In this document: positions 45,581-57,048 of the stretch, piece by piece
Numbering within the stretch: position 1 is the stretch's first letter
Layout: every line of letters starts with the position of its first letter
From: Enterococcus faecalis
GTDB taxonomy: Bacteria; Bacillota; Bacilli; Lactobacillales; Enterococcaceae
Direction of reading: 5' to 3'
Length of the DNA: 64,000 nucleotides
Assembly: GCF_029024925.1 (NCBI RefSeq)
Contig: NZ_CP118962.1
Span: 1,644,001-1,708,000, forward strand
The notes under the pieces: generated by a model
The model's database searches: none
The model's input: the letters and a program-made list of their open reading frames with translations, nothing else
What the model was told of the DNA's origin: nothing
Made by a program: the position numbers and the translations under genes

Positions 45581-47410
45581 TCACCCTACTTTCAAATTTT
45601 TTAAATCTGATTCTTCAATTACTTTTTCTAATGTTTCAATGTGTCGTGCTCTTTCTTCCGCTGTCCATTGATAATGCTGTGCCATTTCTTCAATGACTCC
45701 CGCTTTCACTTGGTCCAAACGATCACGCATAAATAATAAGTGGTTGGTCCGTCGCAATAAAAAGTCGACGGGTGTTAAAGCCATTTCTTCTTCCATCGCA
45801 TAGTTTAAAGAGACAGTTTCTGTTAAGGTTAAACCAGGAATTACTTTGGCATCATCAATCATTTCAAAAACAGTTGGTACGTTGGAGCCATATAAATGAG
45901 CTAAGTATAATGCATCCTTTTCACTTAACCCTTTAGACACGCCATGTTTTGCCAACGCTTCTAATTCTTCGTCTACCGTTGCAGGGTTCAATTTCCCGCC
46001 TGAAACTGGATAGTTTTTAGAATCAATTAAGGTGAATTCTTTCTGGTATTCTTCTGCTAAGATGGTTTGAATCATTTTCATCGCACCTTCTGCCATTTTA
46101 CGATAATCTGTTAATTTCCCACCAGCCAAAGTGAGCAAGCCATCCGCTGATCTTTCCAATGAGCTGCCTCGAGAGACAGCTGAAGGATTGACTTTATTTT
46201 CCACCAAACTGTCTTCCAGATGGTTTAGGACTTCTTCAATTTCTCGTTTATCTGTTTGATTTTTTTGGTATCTGTCAACGACATCAATGACTTCATCAAT
46301 ACTTTTATCTGAAAGTTTGCCATTGTTTCCCCCGTTATAATCTGAGCCACCGTTAGCAGAAATTAAAGGTCGTAAGCCAGCCCAGCTGGCTTCAATATCA
46401 TCAATTGTCAATTGTACCTCTGGATAACGATTATTGACTACTTCCAATAGGTAATCCACATCACTTTGTTCTACTGTTGGATGTTGAAAGTCTCCATGGT
46501 AATCTGTATCCGTCGTCCCAAAATATGTTTTTTCTTCTCTTGGAACAACGAAGACCATGCGGCCATCTTGTTTACCTGTATCAAAATACGTTGGTTGAGG
46601 AACATTTAAACGGCTTTTGTCGACAACTAAATGAACCCCTTTGGTTGGACGCATTTGTGGTGTAAATGAATCGTTTTTGTCTAAGCCTCTTAATTTATCT
46701 GACCAAGGACCAGTAGTATTAATTAAAACATCTGCGTGAATCTCAAACTGTTCATCAGTTAGTAGGTCCTTTGCTTGAATGCCAGTAATTTTACCTTCAT
46801 CATTGTATAAAAAGCCCACCGCTTGAACCCGACTCACAGCATGTGCCCCGTCAGCTACTGCTTGTTTAATATTTTCAATAACTAAACGAGCATCATTATT
46901 TCGGTAATCTAAATAAACACCGCCACCTTGTAGACCTTCACTTTTTAGTTGTGGCTCACGTGCCAAAACCTCGTCTTTTGTCAACAGATAGTTGGCGTAC
47001 TTGGTACCTGTTACATCAGCTAACTGATCATATAAATCCATTGCTATTTTGACAGAAAATAGATTAAATGTTGCATTTGGCTCATCATAAATCGGCAGTA
47101 ACATGGGATCCGCTTTAGGGATGTGTGGCGCAATGGATTGAACGACGGCTCGTTCTTTCACTGTATCTGCTACCACCTCCACGTCAAACGTTTTCAAATA
47201 GCGGATACCACCATGAACTAATTTGGTTGATCGTGAAGAGGTGCCCTCTGCGAAATCCTGCATTTCAATTAACCCTGTCTTCATTTTAGCGGCACTGGCT
47301 TGCAGAGCAACGCCTGCGCCAGTAATGCCACCACCAATAATTAAGACATCTAAGTGTTGTGTTTTTAAAGCGTCGATTGATTGTCGGCGTGTTTCTATTG
47401 AGAAAGTCAT
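45581..47410 (-). CDS. glpO: Alpha-glycerophosphate oxidase
   Basis: This flavoprotein oxidises glycerol-3-phosphate to dihydroxyacetone phosphate with O2 and releases H2O2. The 609-residue product has the FAD loop VLIIGGGITGAGVALQA, STKLVHGGIRYLKTFD and a C-terminal helical domain. It carries the enterococcal/streptococcal-type insert around residues 350-390 (SDYNGGNNGKLSDKSIDE). AAGGGGA lies seven bases before the ATG. It is second in the operon, 20 bases after glpK. Confidence 0.96.
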   Translation of the reverse strand: MTFSIETRRQSIDALKTQHLDVLIIGGGITGAGVALQASAAKMKTGLIEMQDFAEGTSSRSTKLVHGGIRYLKTFDVEVVADTVKERAVVQSIAPHIPKADPMLLPIYDEPNATFNLFSVKIAMDLYDQLADVTGTKYANYLLTKDEVLAREPQLKSEGLQGGGVYLDYRNNDARLVIENIKQAVADGAHAVSRVQAVGFLYNDEGKITGIQAKDLLTDEQFEIHADVLINTTGPWSDKLRGLDKNDSFTPQMRPTKGVHLVVDKSRLNVPQPTYFDTGKQDGRMVFVVPREEKTYFGTTDTDYHGDFQHPTVEQSDVDYLLEVVNNRYPEVQLTIDDIEASWAGLRPLISANGGSDYNGGNNGKLSDKSIDEVIDVVDRYQKNQTDKREIEEVLNHLEDSLVENKVNPSAVSRGSSLERSADGLLTLAGGKLTDYRKMAEGAMKMIQTILAEEYQKEFTLIDSKNYPVSGGKLNPATVDEELEALAKHGVSKGLSEKDALYLAHLYGSNVPTVFEMIDDAKVIPGLTLTETVSLNYAMEEEMALTPVDFLLRRTNHLLFMRDRLDQVKAGVIEEMAQHYQWTAEERARHIETLEKVIEESDLKNLKVG

Positions 47411-47430
47411 AGAAAATTCCCCTTTTCCAT

Positions 47431-48972
<1,542 letters not shown>

Positions 48973-49160
48973 TTATATCCCTATCTTACAAACAAAAGAA
49001 TAACTAAACATGTCAAAAACTTTTTTTATTTTAAAAAAATTGAAAGGATTTCTACTAAAACCAACAAAGACAACGCTTTCAATAATACTTTTATTATCTC
49101 TAATTTTTCAATAAAAAGAAACATTTTTGTTTAAAAAAGCCTAATTTTCGACTTTTAGTT

Positions 49161-49209
49161 GTAAAAAGGCTGGTGCGAGGATCAGACAATTTCCGTCACA
49201 CCAACCTTT
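49161..49209 (-). terminator. Terminator after the second Mga-like gene
   Basis: On the minus strand AAAGGTTGGTG pairs with CACCAGCCTTT and is followed by TTACA. The rest of 48973-49160 is AT-rich with no gene seen. Confidence 0.7.
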
Positions 49210-49212
49210 TGT

Positions 49213-50679
49213 TTATTTCTCCCGCAAGGTGCGTATTTTCTTTTTTAATTGTTGCACATCATAGGTCGAACTTAATTCTGACAAAACATAGACTTCCGGT
49301 GTTCCTTGATAGCTCGTTTGCTGATAATTGGTCACAATTAAATCATATGTTTGTTCAGGCTGATACCTCTCCACCAGCGTGCCATTCATATTTTTAAGAC
49401 TAAGCATTAATACTTGTGTTAACGCCGCTTGATAAAGAGCATCCATTGCTAAATGAATTCCAATTTTTATTTCACCAATCATTTTAAATTCAATTAATGT
49501 CAACACGCTTAAATATTTGACCAGAGAAAGTTCATGCAAACTATCTCCTGGTTGATACGTTTCATCAAAACAAGCTAAAGCTTTTTCTAATAACGTTGTT
49601 GAAAAAGAAGCTAATTCCCGACTAGATAATTGCTGTTCTTTTTCCCAGATATGGGCCCGATCAAAAACTTCCAATTCTCCTTTAAAAAAATACAGTTTTC
49701 CATGAATTTGTGAAAAATAGTAAGCCATGGTTTTCTCAAGAGTAGGTTCAAATTTATGGGGCCGATAATACAAGACCACATTTTCCAAGATAAACGTATC
49801 AGCTAAAGAAACAGCGGAACGACGTCCCCGAATTAAGGAATATTCATCAAAAGCTGATTCTGGTAAGACCGACATTGTGATTAGAAAAACAAAATGAATC
49901 ATGCTTTCTCCTTCGTCTAATTCTAATGAATAGCGACTAGAAAAACGGAAAAACAATTGTCGAACTTGCTTAAATAACGGATCTTCTTTAAAATCAATCA
50001 TTTTCTTTCTCAATTGTTGATATTTTTTTGAAGTGACCGCTAGGCGCTTTTTCGTAATACTCAACCAAAGGCTAACTTTTAACGCATTATGTTCATTAAA
50101 AGTAAAACCTAAGCCAGTCTCAATCCCTTCAATTATCCGTTTATTTAACGGCGACATCGTTTTTTTCTGGTGTATTTCATAGGGAGTAATATACCAATAC
50201 AACTGAAAGTAAAAGTAACGAATCTGCAATTCTTCTCCCTGTAGTTGTCCATTTTTTATTTGCAATTCAAAGGCGGCTAACAATTGATTGAGTTCTTTAA
50301 TCTTTCGAAATAAAGAAGACTCACTAATCATAAATTTAGTCGTTAATTGAACAATAGAAAACTCTTTATTACGATATAAATAATCTAAAAGTTGAAATTT
50401 AAGAGACTCTTTTACAAATGCTTCAATTAAATGATTCAACGAAAAAAAATCCGATAAGGTGATTGATAGCTGTTGGCCATCATAAGTAAGCTGACAATCC
50501 TGTCCAAAAGGTTTCAAAAAATAATGTAAATCCTCTAAGTCTTTTTCAAAGGAGGCTTTTGTGACCGCTAAAAATGCTGTTAAATCAGAGACTGAGCAGG
50601 TGCCGCCTGCTAAGATGGTTTGTTGCACCGTTAATAATTGTCGCATCGCTTTCTTTTCCAATAACGTCTCAACTTTCAT
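49213..50679 (-). CDS. Mga-like helix-turn-helix regulator (second)
   Basis: The 488-residue protein has N-terminal helix-turn-helix domains (about 30-60 and 105-130, FSIVQLTTKFMISESSLFRKIKEL), a PRD-like helical middle and an EIIB-like end (YDLIVTNYQQ), the layout of Mga/AtxA regulators. The ATG at 50679 has GGAGAG upstream and overlaps the flavoprotein gene by 11 bases, so the pair is one operon. It may respond to PTS phosphorylation and control the neighbouring glp or flavoprotein genes; that is inferred. Confidence 0.82.
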   Translation of the reverse strand: MKVETLLEKKAMRQLLTVQQTILAGGTCSVSDLTAFLAVTKASFEKDLEDLHYFLKPFGQDCQLTYDGQQLSITLSDFFSLNHLIEAFVKESLKFQLLDYLYRNKEFSIVQLTTKFMISESSLFRKIKELNQLLAAFELQIKNGQLQGEELQIRYFYFQLYWYITPYEIHQKKTMSPLNKRIIEGIETGLGFTFNEHNALKVSLWLSITKKRLAVTSKKYQQLRKKMIDFKEDPLFKQVRQLFFRFSSRYSLELDEGESMIHFVFLITMSVLPESAFDEYSLIRGRRSAVSLADTFILENVVLYYRPHKFEPTLEKTMAYYFSQIHGKLYFFKGELEVFDRAHIWEKEQQLSSRELASFSTTLLEKALACFDETYQPGDSLHELSLVKYLSVLTLIEFKMIGEIKIGIHLAMDALYQAALTQVLMLSLKNMNGTLVERYQPEQTYDLIVTNYQQTSYQGTPEVYVLSELSSTYDVQQLKKKIRTLREK

Positions 50680-52003
50680 CGTTCTCTCTCCAATAAGCCG
50701 AAGCACCCATCAAATTTGTAATATCATAAATATTGGTTAAGGAAGGTTGATAAAAATAATCTTTTTGTAATAGGTCTGTCAGTGTCTGACCTGTTTGGAT
50801 ACTTAATGCTAACGTATTTATTTTTTCTAAACAATTATTTTTTGAACAAAGCTGTGCCCCAAGGACCCGTTGTGTCACTTTATCATAGATTAATTTGCCT
50901 AAAATTTCTGTCCCGTGTTGTAGAGGCGGCGCTGGCTGTCTAACAATTACGGAAGCAAGTGTTTGCGGAAAAAATAAACCTTCCGTTTCGGTTAGACCTG
51001 TACTAGCAAGGTAATAGTCCCCCACTTTTGTTCCCATTGTTCGCAAAGAGCCAATGAATCGGTGTGTTTTTTCTTCTAAATTGTTGGCGACTACTAAGCC
51101 AGTTCGTACCGCATTGTTCACTAACGGAGCATAAAAAGTTTCCGCGACTGGTTCATTCATAACTGAAATGCAATCTCCGATGGCAAAAACATTCGGCACT
51201 GAAGTTTGTAAATAAGAATCCACCGCGATTGTCTGATCCAGATTCCGTTGAATTTTTTTATCCAAATAGGCTAATTGAGGATGTAAGTTTAAAGCAAAAA
51301 TCCCACTGTCACAAGAAATTTTCTGTTCGCTTGTTTCAAGAACAATACCATTTGCTGTTTCTTCAATTCCTAGGACCGTTTCTTCAAAATGGAAAATTAC
51401 TGCTTGTTTTTCCAAAGATTTTTGAACTTCTGCGACCATTTCTTTATCAAAATATTTAGGCAATAGATTTTCCAAGCTTTCAAAGACATGAACCGTTTTC
51501 TTCATTTTCACAAGAAAATCAATAGCTTCCATTCCAATGGGTCCTGCACCAATGACGGCTACTGTCTGGCTTTTTTCCAGTAATGGAACAGCCGCTAAAG
51601 CACCTGATAAAAATTTATATTTGAGTAATTTTTCTGTTTGACTACCACGAATTTGCGTGGAAAATTGGCTCGCGCCTGTCGCTAAAATCAATTTATCATA
51701 AGAATACCACTGTTGCTCTTCCTTTCGTGCCCAAGCAATCAATTGGTTCTCAACATCCATTGCCACGACTTCTCTATTTAAAAGCAGCTGAATCTTTTGA
51801 CGACGTAATTCTTCTTCCGTTATGTAACGTGCTTCGTGTAATTCATTGATGGTATGATTAAAATACGCACTTAAGCCACCAGATAAATACCCCACTGTTG
51901 CTTGTTTGTCAATTAAAGAAATTTCTGCTTGGGGATATTTTTTCCTTGAAGCAATTGCTGCGGAAATACCTGCGAATGATGCACCAATAATCACAATTTT
52001 CAT
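50669..52003 (-). CDS. Nox/CoADR-family flavoprotein lacking the redox cysteine
   Basis: The 444-residue protein has the FAD loop MKIVIIGASFAGISAA, the NAD loop VAVIGAGPIGMEA, NVFAIGDC and a C-terminal dimer domain, all of the NADH oxidase/NADH peroxidase/CoA-disulfide reductase family. The active-site segment reads GYLSGGL, so residue 42, which is Cys in Nox and Npr, is Gly. It cannot use a Cys-sulfenic acid; it may reduce O2 to H2O2 or use another acceptor. It is in one operon with the Mga-like regulator downstream. Confidence 0.88.
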   Translation of the reverse strand: MKIVIIGASFAGISAAIASRKKYPQAEISLIDKQATVGYLSGGLSAYFNHTINELHEARYITEEELRRQKIQLLLNREVVAMDVENQLIAWARKEEQQWYSYDKLILATGASQFSTQIRGSQTEKLLKYKFLSGALAAVPLLEKSQTVAVIGAGPIGMEAIDFLVKMKKTVHVFESLENLLPKYFDKEMVAEVQKSLEKQAVIFHFEETVLGIEETANGIVLETSEQKISCDSGIFALNLHPQLAYLDKKIQRNLDQTIAVDSYLQTSVPNVFAIGDCISVMNEPVAETFYAPLVNNAVRTGLVVANNLEEKTHRFIGSLRTMGTKVGDYYLASTGLTETEGLFFPQTLASVIVRQPAPPLQHGTEILGKLIYDKVTQRVLGAQLCSKNNCLEKINTLALSIQTGQTLTDLLQKDYFYQPSLTNIYDITNLMGASAYWRENDES

Positions 52004-52182
52004 TTGTTTCCTCCTCTGTCAGGACCTACTATACTTCTCTCAGTTTATCATGATTAAAAAGAATGCTAAAGCAACAACTATAGTTTTCCCTTAAAATAAT
52101 TATTTTTGCTGAGCGCATTGCTTTTCAAGCACTTTCATTTTCATTTATAATAAATGTTACTACTGTTTGAGGAGGAGTTTTC

Positions 52183-52539
52183 ATGTCTGCAACAAAAGAG
52201 CAATTGGAACTATTTTTATTTTATTTATCTGAAACCCATACAAAAAGTTTATCTTTACATGACTTAGTTACAAGTCGACCACGCCCAGAAGAAGCGCGTA
52301 TTTTATTAAATATTAACGAGGTTTTCACTTACTATCATAGCGCTCGTGTTCTCTACACAAGTGTTCCTGCTCTTGAAAACAACAAGTCTGAGCCTTTTTT
52401 CCAAGCCTTCGAAAATTTTTATTTTGAATTAAAACAACATTTTTTCAATGAAGAAGATGAAACCAATCAATTGAATGAACGTCTAGAGGAAATGAAAATT
52501 GCCTTTGAACAATTGACGGATGACTACAATGTTCTATAA
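52183..52539 (+). CDS. Small helical protein of unknown function
   Basis: I do not recognise this 118-residue acidic, mostly helical protein (MSATKEQLELFLFYLSETHTKS...). It has a short aromatic-rich middle and an ending helix NQLNERLEEMKIAFEQL. No membrane segment is seen. GGAGGAG lies seven bases before the ATG. The following 53-residue gene is 33 bases downstream on the same strand and shares a terminator, so they are probably co-transcribed. Confidence 0.7.
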   Translation: MSATKEQLELFLFYLSETHTKSLSLHDLVTSRPRPEEARILLNINEVFTYYHSARVLYTSVPALENNKSEPFFQAFENFYFELKQHFFNEEDETNQLNERLEEMKIAFEQLTDDYNVL

Positions 52540-52572
52540 TAGAAGAGAACAATTCGTTGAGAAGGGGTCCTT

Positions 52573-52734
52573 ATGAAGCAAGAAGAAGTGATTGAACGTT
52601 TAAAAGAAGAACTAAATTTGCCATTTTTTAATGGTACGCTAGAAGAAAAGAACTATTCTGAAGCAGATTATCAACAAATCAAGAAAGAGTTAATTCAATA
52701 CTTTGATGATTATGTGCGAAATGTTGAAAATTAA
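52573..52734 (+). CDS. Small 53-residue protein
   Basis: The peptide MKQEEVIERLKEELNLPFFN... ends YFDDYVRNVEN. It is acidic and predicted helical; no family is recognised. AAGGGG lies five bases before the ATG, and a strong terminator follows the stop, which supports a real gene. It is in the same unit as the 118-residue gene. Confidence 0.65.
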   Translation: MKQEEVIERLKEELNLPFFNGTLEEKNYSEADYQQIKKELIQYFDDYVRNVEN

Positions 52735-52740
52735 CAAGCT

Positions 52741-52785
52741 AAAACAACCTTTGATTTTAATAAAATCAAAGGTTGTTTTATTATT
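52741..52785 (+). terminator. Terminator of the 52-kb small-gene pair
   Basis: AAAACAACCTTTGATTTT pairs perfectly with AAAATCAAAGGTTGTTTT, followed by ATTATT. Confidence 0.9.
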
Positions 52786-52976
52786 AAATAAAAAAAATAA
52801 CAAAAAAAACCACCGGCAGTTTTGCCGATGGAAAAGGAGTATTTACTCAATAAGAGTAAAATGAAAAATAAAAAGGTTGTTGTTGGTATGAATTAATAAT
52901 ACAATACACTTTCTCTTTTGTCCATAAAAAAGACATGAAAAAAATATTAAATTCGTTAGTTATTTTTATTAGTTTT

Positions 52977-53411
52977 TTATTTTTTCAAAAGAATGTTGCT
53001 CATCCGCGTAATGGCAAAGGTTAATTCATCCGTTGCTTGGTCTTGCTTTTCTTCTGAAGCGTTAAATAATTCTGCATCAATGCCTGTTTCTGGATCTGTT
53101 GCTAAAATCATTTCATTGCATCCTGCTACATATTCTGTATAAGCATGTTGAAATTTTTTGTGAATGCCAAGTACTTGTGGCGTCGGTTTTAATGTTCCGA
53201 CTTTTTTGAGCATTAATTCATATTTTTCAGTACCTTCTTTAAATTTTGCTTGAATTTCTGCAATTCGTTCGGCTGTTAAATCATTCACTTTATTCTTATC
53301 GATCGCTTGACGAACTTCTTCGTAATATGGATTCATGACTTCGCCAATGTCTTCTGTTGTTTTAACGATATCATTAATTGTTTGAACGTAAAATCCTAAA
53401 TTTGGTCTCAT
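52977..53411 (-). CDS. Helical protein of unknown function
   Basis: This 144-residue, mainly helical, soluble protein (MRPNLGFYVQTINDIVKTTEDIGE...) ends ITRMSNILLKK. I do not recognise a family. GGGAGG lies seven bases before the ATG at 53411; an ATG six bases earlier overlaps that site. It follows the acetyltransferase gene on the same strand. The 190-base gap on its left holds a small hairpin (CCGGCA/TGCCGA near 52813) and no convincing gene. Confidence 0.7.
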   Translation of the reverse strand: MRPNLGFYVQTINDIVKTTEDIGEVMNPYYEEVRQAIDKNKVNDLTAERIAEIQAKFKEGTEKYELMLKKVGTLKPTPQVLGIHKKFQHAYTEYVAGCNEMILATDPETGIDAELFNASEEKQDQATDELTFAITRMSNILLKK

Positions 53412-53486
53412 AACCATCCCTCTTTTCCCTTTTCTCTTTCACTCCATTTTACACTTTTTCTATTCCATCTGACAAGTGGCACTTTT

Positions 53487-54023
53487 TCAGTCTTCATTCT
53501 TTTGATTTTTAACAGAGAAAACATAGTGAGGCATCGTTTTGCCACGGTATGTTTTAATGTATCGATCCCTAACAAGCATCTGGTTTCGAATAGCGACATT
53601 CATAGAGGCTAAGTTCGTATCACGAATCGTTGAAATAACTTCTGGAAAATTTAATACATCGAATGCGTACTGTTTTGCCGCTGCGGCAGCTTCAATCGCA
53701 TACCCTTTGTGCCATTCTTTCACACATAAATGATAACCAATTTCTGGATAGCTCTTACCTTTTACTAATTGATTGGTGAGACCACACTCGCCGATGACTT
53801 CGCCTGTTCGTTTCTTCTCTAACGCCCATAAGCCGTAGCCGTATTCTTGATAGGACTGTAAGTTCCACTTTAGCCAGTTTGCAACCTCTTCATCAGAAAA
53901 AGCGTGTTCATAGGCATACATCACATTTTCATCTTGCAAAAATTTTTTCAATTCCACTTCATCTTCCGACTGCCATTCTCTGACAATAAGTCGTTGTGTT
54001 TCGAAAATAATTTTCCGTTTCAA
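53487..54023 (-). CDS. RimJ/RimL-type N-acetyltransferase
   Basis: The 178-residue protein fits the GNAT Acetyltransf_3 (RimJ/L) group: FETQRLIVREWQSEDEVELKKFL at the start, GECGLTNQLVKGKSYPEIGYHLCVKEWHKGYAIEAAAAAKQYAF with the acetyl-CoA loop (KGYAIEA), then NVAIRNQMLVR. The substrate is unknown; relatives acetylate ribosomal proteins or small amines. Confidence 0.88.
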   Translation of the reverse strand: MKRKIIFETQRLIVREWQSEDEVELKKFLQDENVMYAYEHAFSDEEVANWLKWNLQSYQEYGYGLWALEKKRTGEVIGECGLTNQLVKGKSYPEIGYHLCVKEWHKGYAIEAAAAAKQYAFDVLNFPEVISTIRDTNLASMNVAIRNQMLVRDRYIKTYRGKTMPHYVFSVKNQKNED

Positions 54024-54045
54024 GCCCTTTCACTCCTTACATAAA

Positions 54046-54083
54046 GAAAAATTGACTGGTTTAAGTACCAGCCAATTTTCTTT
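54046..54083 (-). terminator. P-type ATPase terminator
   Basis: On the minus strand AATTGGCTGGT pairs with ACCAGTCAATT, followed by TTTTC. Confidence 0.82.
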
Positions 54084-54092
54084 TCTTATTTA

Positions 54093-56798
54093 TTAAGCAC
54101 CTTTACCTGCTTTACGTTGGAAGAACTTCACAATTTCCACAATTGGGATGATAGCAAAAGAAGTACCTGCTACAATTGCCCATTGATATGCATCTAAATG
54201 TGTGACGCTGAATAAATCATTAAATCCTGGAATAACAATCGTTGCAGCTAATAGCAAGAACGAAACAAGAATCCCATAGTTAAATGATTTGTTGCGGAAT
54301 AAGCCAACTTTGAAAATTGATTGATAAATCGACTTCACATTAAAGGCATGGAACAATTGAATTAATCCCAAAGTAGCGAAGGCCATGGTTAAAGCATCGC
54401 CGTGTTGTAAATCATACAACGCTTGCGCCGATAAGTTTGTGTTAGCTGCGGTATGTGCTGGGAACATAATTGACATTTTGTACACAATCAAAGTCAATGC
54501 CCCTTGCGTAATCCCTTGATAAACAACACTGCTTAAAACGCCGCCAGAGAAGAAGTTCGATTTTTTACCACGAGGTTCATGGCTCATCACATCACGTTCT
54601 GCTGGTTCCACACCTAACGCAATCGCTGGGAAAGTATCCGTTACTAAGTTAATCCACAATAAGTGAACAGGTAACAAGGTATCCCAATTGAGCATTGTTG
54701 CAATAAACAAGGTTAATACTTCCCCTAAGTTAGCTGAAAGTAAATATTGAATCGTTTTTTGGATATTTGAGAAGACTTTACGTCCTTCTTCTACCGCTAC
54801 AATAATTGTTGAAAAGTTATCATCGGCAAGTACCATATCTGAAGCACCTTTTGATACTTCTGTTCCGGTAATTCCCATACCAATCCCGATGTCAGCAGCT
54901 TTTAAGGCTGGGGCATCATTTACGCCATCACCAGTCATCGCAACCACTTTTCCTTCTTGTTGCCACGCTTTAACAATCCGAACCTTGTGTTCTGGTGAAA
55001 CACGAGCATAGACAGAGTAGTGTCCCACGACTTGTGCGAATTTTTCATCTGACAATTCATTTAATTCAGCGCCTGTGATGACTGCATCGTCGTCGCCTTC
55101 TTTGATGATGCCTAAACGTGCCGCAATTGCTTCTGCTGTATCACGGTGGTCACCCGTAATCATAATTGGACGAATACCTGCTTCTTTCGCGACTTTTACA
55201 GCATCTGCAGCTTCTTTTCTTTCTGGGTCAATCATACCGACTAAACCAGCAAATGTTAAATCTTTTTCCACAAGTTCAGAACTCATTTCGGCTGGAATCG
55301 TCTCAACATATTTATAAGCCATTCCTAAAACACGTAAGGCTTGTTTCGCTAATGAGGTGTTTGTTTTCAAAATTTCTTGACGTTTTGTTTCATCTAATGG
55401 ACTTGTTTCTCCATTTGATAAGATTTCCGTACAACGTTTCAATAATTCATCTGGTGCACCTTTGACAGAAACTAGGAAGCCACCTGTTTTTAATTCATGA
55501 ACAGTAGTCATTAATTTACGATCAGAGTCAAAAGGAATCTCTGCCACACGAGGTTCAGCTGCTACTTTTTCGGTTACGTTAAACGCATGATCTAAACCAA
55601 ATTGTACTAAGGCAGTTTCTGTTGGGTCACCAATTAATGAACCATCTTGAGCGATTTTTGTATCATTCGTAAAGTTCATGATTTTTAAAGCCATATTATC
55701 AGCAGGGATTTCTGTGGAAGCAGATAAAACTTGACCATCTGTATACAACGCTTCAACGGTCATTTGATTTAAGGTTAACGTACCTGTTTTATCTGAACAG
55801 ATAATGTCTGTACTTCCTAATGTTTCAACGGCTGGTAACTTACGGACAATCGCATTTTTCTTGGCCATTTTTTGAGTCCCTAAAGCCAAAATAATTGTGA
55901 CAATCGCTGGTAATCCTTCTGGAATTGCCGCTACAGCTAACGAAATTGACGTTAATAACATGTCAATCCATGAACGACCATTCATCATTCCTACCACAAA
56001 CATCACCGCTGCAATGACTAAAATGGCAATTGTTAACATTTTACCCAATTGGTTTAAGTTTTGTTTTAAAGGCGTTTCCGTTTCTTGTTCGCTTGCTAGC
56101 ATGCCAGCAATTTTACCGACTTCTGTATTCATTCCTGTGCCAACCACAACGCCAAGACCACGTCCATACGTCACATTACTATTGGAATAAGCCATATTGA
56201 TTCGGTCACCGATACCAATATCGGTTCCCTCTAAGATGGTTACTTCTTTTTCAACTGGAACAGATTCACCGGTTAACGCTGCTTCTTCAATTTTTAAGCT
56301 ATTCGCTTCCAATAAACGTAAATCAGCTGGAACGACATCCCCTGCTTCTAATAAAACAATATCGCCTGGTACTAATTCATCACTTTTAACAGTAATGACG
56401 TGTCCATCACGGCGAACATTAGCATTTGGTGAAGACATTTCTTTTAATGCTTCAATGGCTTGTTCCGCTTTAGCTTCTTGGATGACCCCAAAGATGGCGT
56501 TCAAGATAACAACCACTAAGATGATAATCGAGTCTACCACATCATGGGAAAAGACGGCTGAAATGACCGCTGCCGCTAATAAAACAATAATCATAAAATC
56601 TTTGAATTGCTCAAAGAATTTCACGGCAAGTGATTTTTTCTTCCCTTCATCTAGCACATTTTCCCCGTACGTTTCTAAACGCTTTTGAGCCTCCTGTGCA
56701 CTTAATCCATCAGTTGTTGTGTTCATTTTCTCCAAAACAACTGTGTCGTCTTGTGCGTAAAACGCTTCAGACAATTGTGTTTTCTTTTCTTCTGACAT
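54093..56798 (-). CDS. P-type (PacL/MgtA-like) Ca2+/Mn2+ ATPase
   Basis: The 901-residue pump has a cation N-terminal domain, TGES at 176-179, the PEGLP ion-site segment at 293-297, the phosphorylated Asp336 in CSDKTGTLT, MTGDGVNDAPALK, and a C-terminal membrane bundle. This is type IIA, which moves Ca2+ or Mn2+ out of the cytoplasm. The riboswitch-like leader (56866-57040) is of the manganese type. A PacL-like pump of S. pneumoniae (MgtA) is controlled the same way, so manganese export is likely here. A GGAGGA site lies upstream of the ATG. Confidence 0.93.
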   Translation of the reverse strand: MSEEKKTQLSEAFYAQDDTVVLEKMNTTTDGLSAQEAQKRLETYGENVLDEGKKKSLAVKFFEQFKDFMIIVLLAAAVISAVFSHDVVDSIIILVVVILNAIFGVIQEAKAEQAIEALKEMSSPNANVRRDGHVITVKSDELVPGDIVLLEAGDVVPADLRLLEANSLKIEEAALTGESVPVEKEVTILEGTDIGIGDRINMAYSNSNVTYGRGLGVVVGTGMNTEVGKIAGMLASEQETETPLKQNLNQLGKMLTIAILVIAAVMFVVGMMNGRSWIDMLLTSISLAVAAIPEGLPAIVTIILALGTQKMAKKNAIVRKLPAVETLGSTDIICSDKTGTLTLNQMTVEALYTDGQVLSASTEIPADNMALKIMNFTNDTKIAQDGSLIGDPTETALVQFGLDHAFNVTEKVAAEPRVAEIPFDSDRKLMTTVHELKTGGFLVSVKGAPDELLKRCTEILSNGETSPLDETKRQEILKTNTSLAKQALRVLGMAYKYVETIPAEMSSELVEKDLTFAGLVGMIDPERKEAADAVKVAKEAGIRPIMITGDHRDTAEAIAARLGIIKEGDDDAVITGAELNELSDEKFAQVVGHYSVYARVSPEHKVRIVKAWQQEGKVVAMTGDGVNDAPALKAADIGIGMGITGTEVSKGASDMVLADDNFSTIIVAVEEGRKVFSNIQKTIQYLLSANLGEVLTLFIATMLNWDTLLPVHLLWINLVTDTFPAIALGVEPAERDVMSHEPRGKKSNFFSGGVLSSVVYQGITQGALTLIVYKMSIMFPAHTAANTNLSAQALYDLQHGDALTMAFATLGLIQLFHAFNVKSIYQSIFKVGLFRNKSFNYGILVSFLLLAATIVIPGFNDLFSVTHLDAYQWAIVAGTSFAIIPIVEIVKFFQRKAGKGA

Positions 56799-56865
56799 GT
56801 TCTTCCTCCTCTATTTTTTGCAGCATCCTCCAAGTACTATTTTACATTTCATCAAAAATAAATGA

Positions 56866-57040
56866 AAAAAAATAGACTTGTGTATGCTACTTCGTCGAAC
56901 ATACATAAGTCTCACCGTTTAAGACAACACCAGAAATTGCTTTCGGAGTTGGTGATGTTGTCACAGCATAAATACTGTCAGTTACTCCCTCATGAAAAAA
57001 CTATTTAACATTGATTGGAGAACCAATGTTATGAATAATT
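56866..57040 (-). promoter_or_regulatory. yybP-ykoY-like (Mn2+) riboswitch with terminator
   Basis: The 5' leader of the P-type ATPase contains GAGGGAGTAACTG, then CAACATCACCAACTCCGAAAG and GGTGTTGTC, resembling the conserved GGGGAGUA and C-A-U...CUCCG loops of yybP-ykoY manganese riboswitches. It ends in an intrinsic terminator at 56874-56912 (AGACTTATGTATG pairing with CATACACAAGTCT, then eight T). High Mn2+ would favour antitermination and expression of the exporter. I assign it by pattern and context; covariance was not computed. Confidence 0.72.
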
Positions 57041-57048
57041 ACTTAATT

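Noticed and set aside
52871-52890. Possible 11-residue peptide MKNKKVVVGMN after AAAAGGAG
   Set aside because: The ribosome site is about 20 bases from the ATG with no other support; kept out of the feature list.
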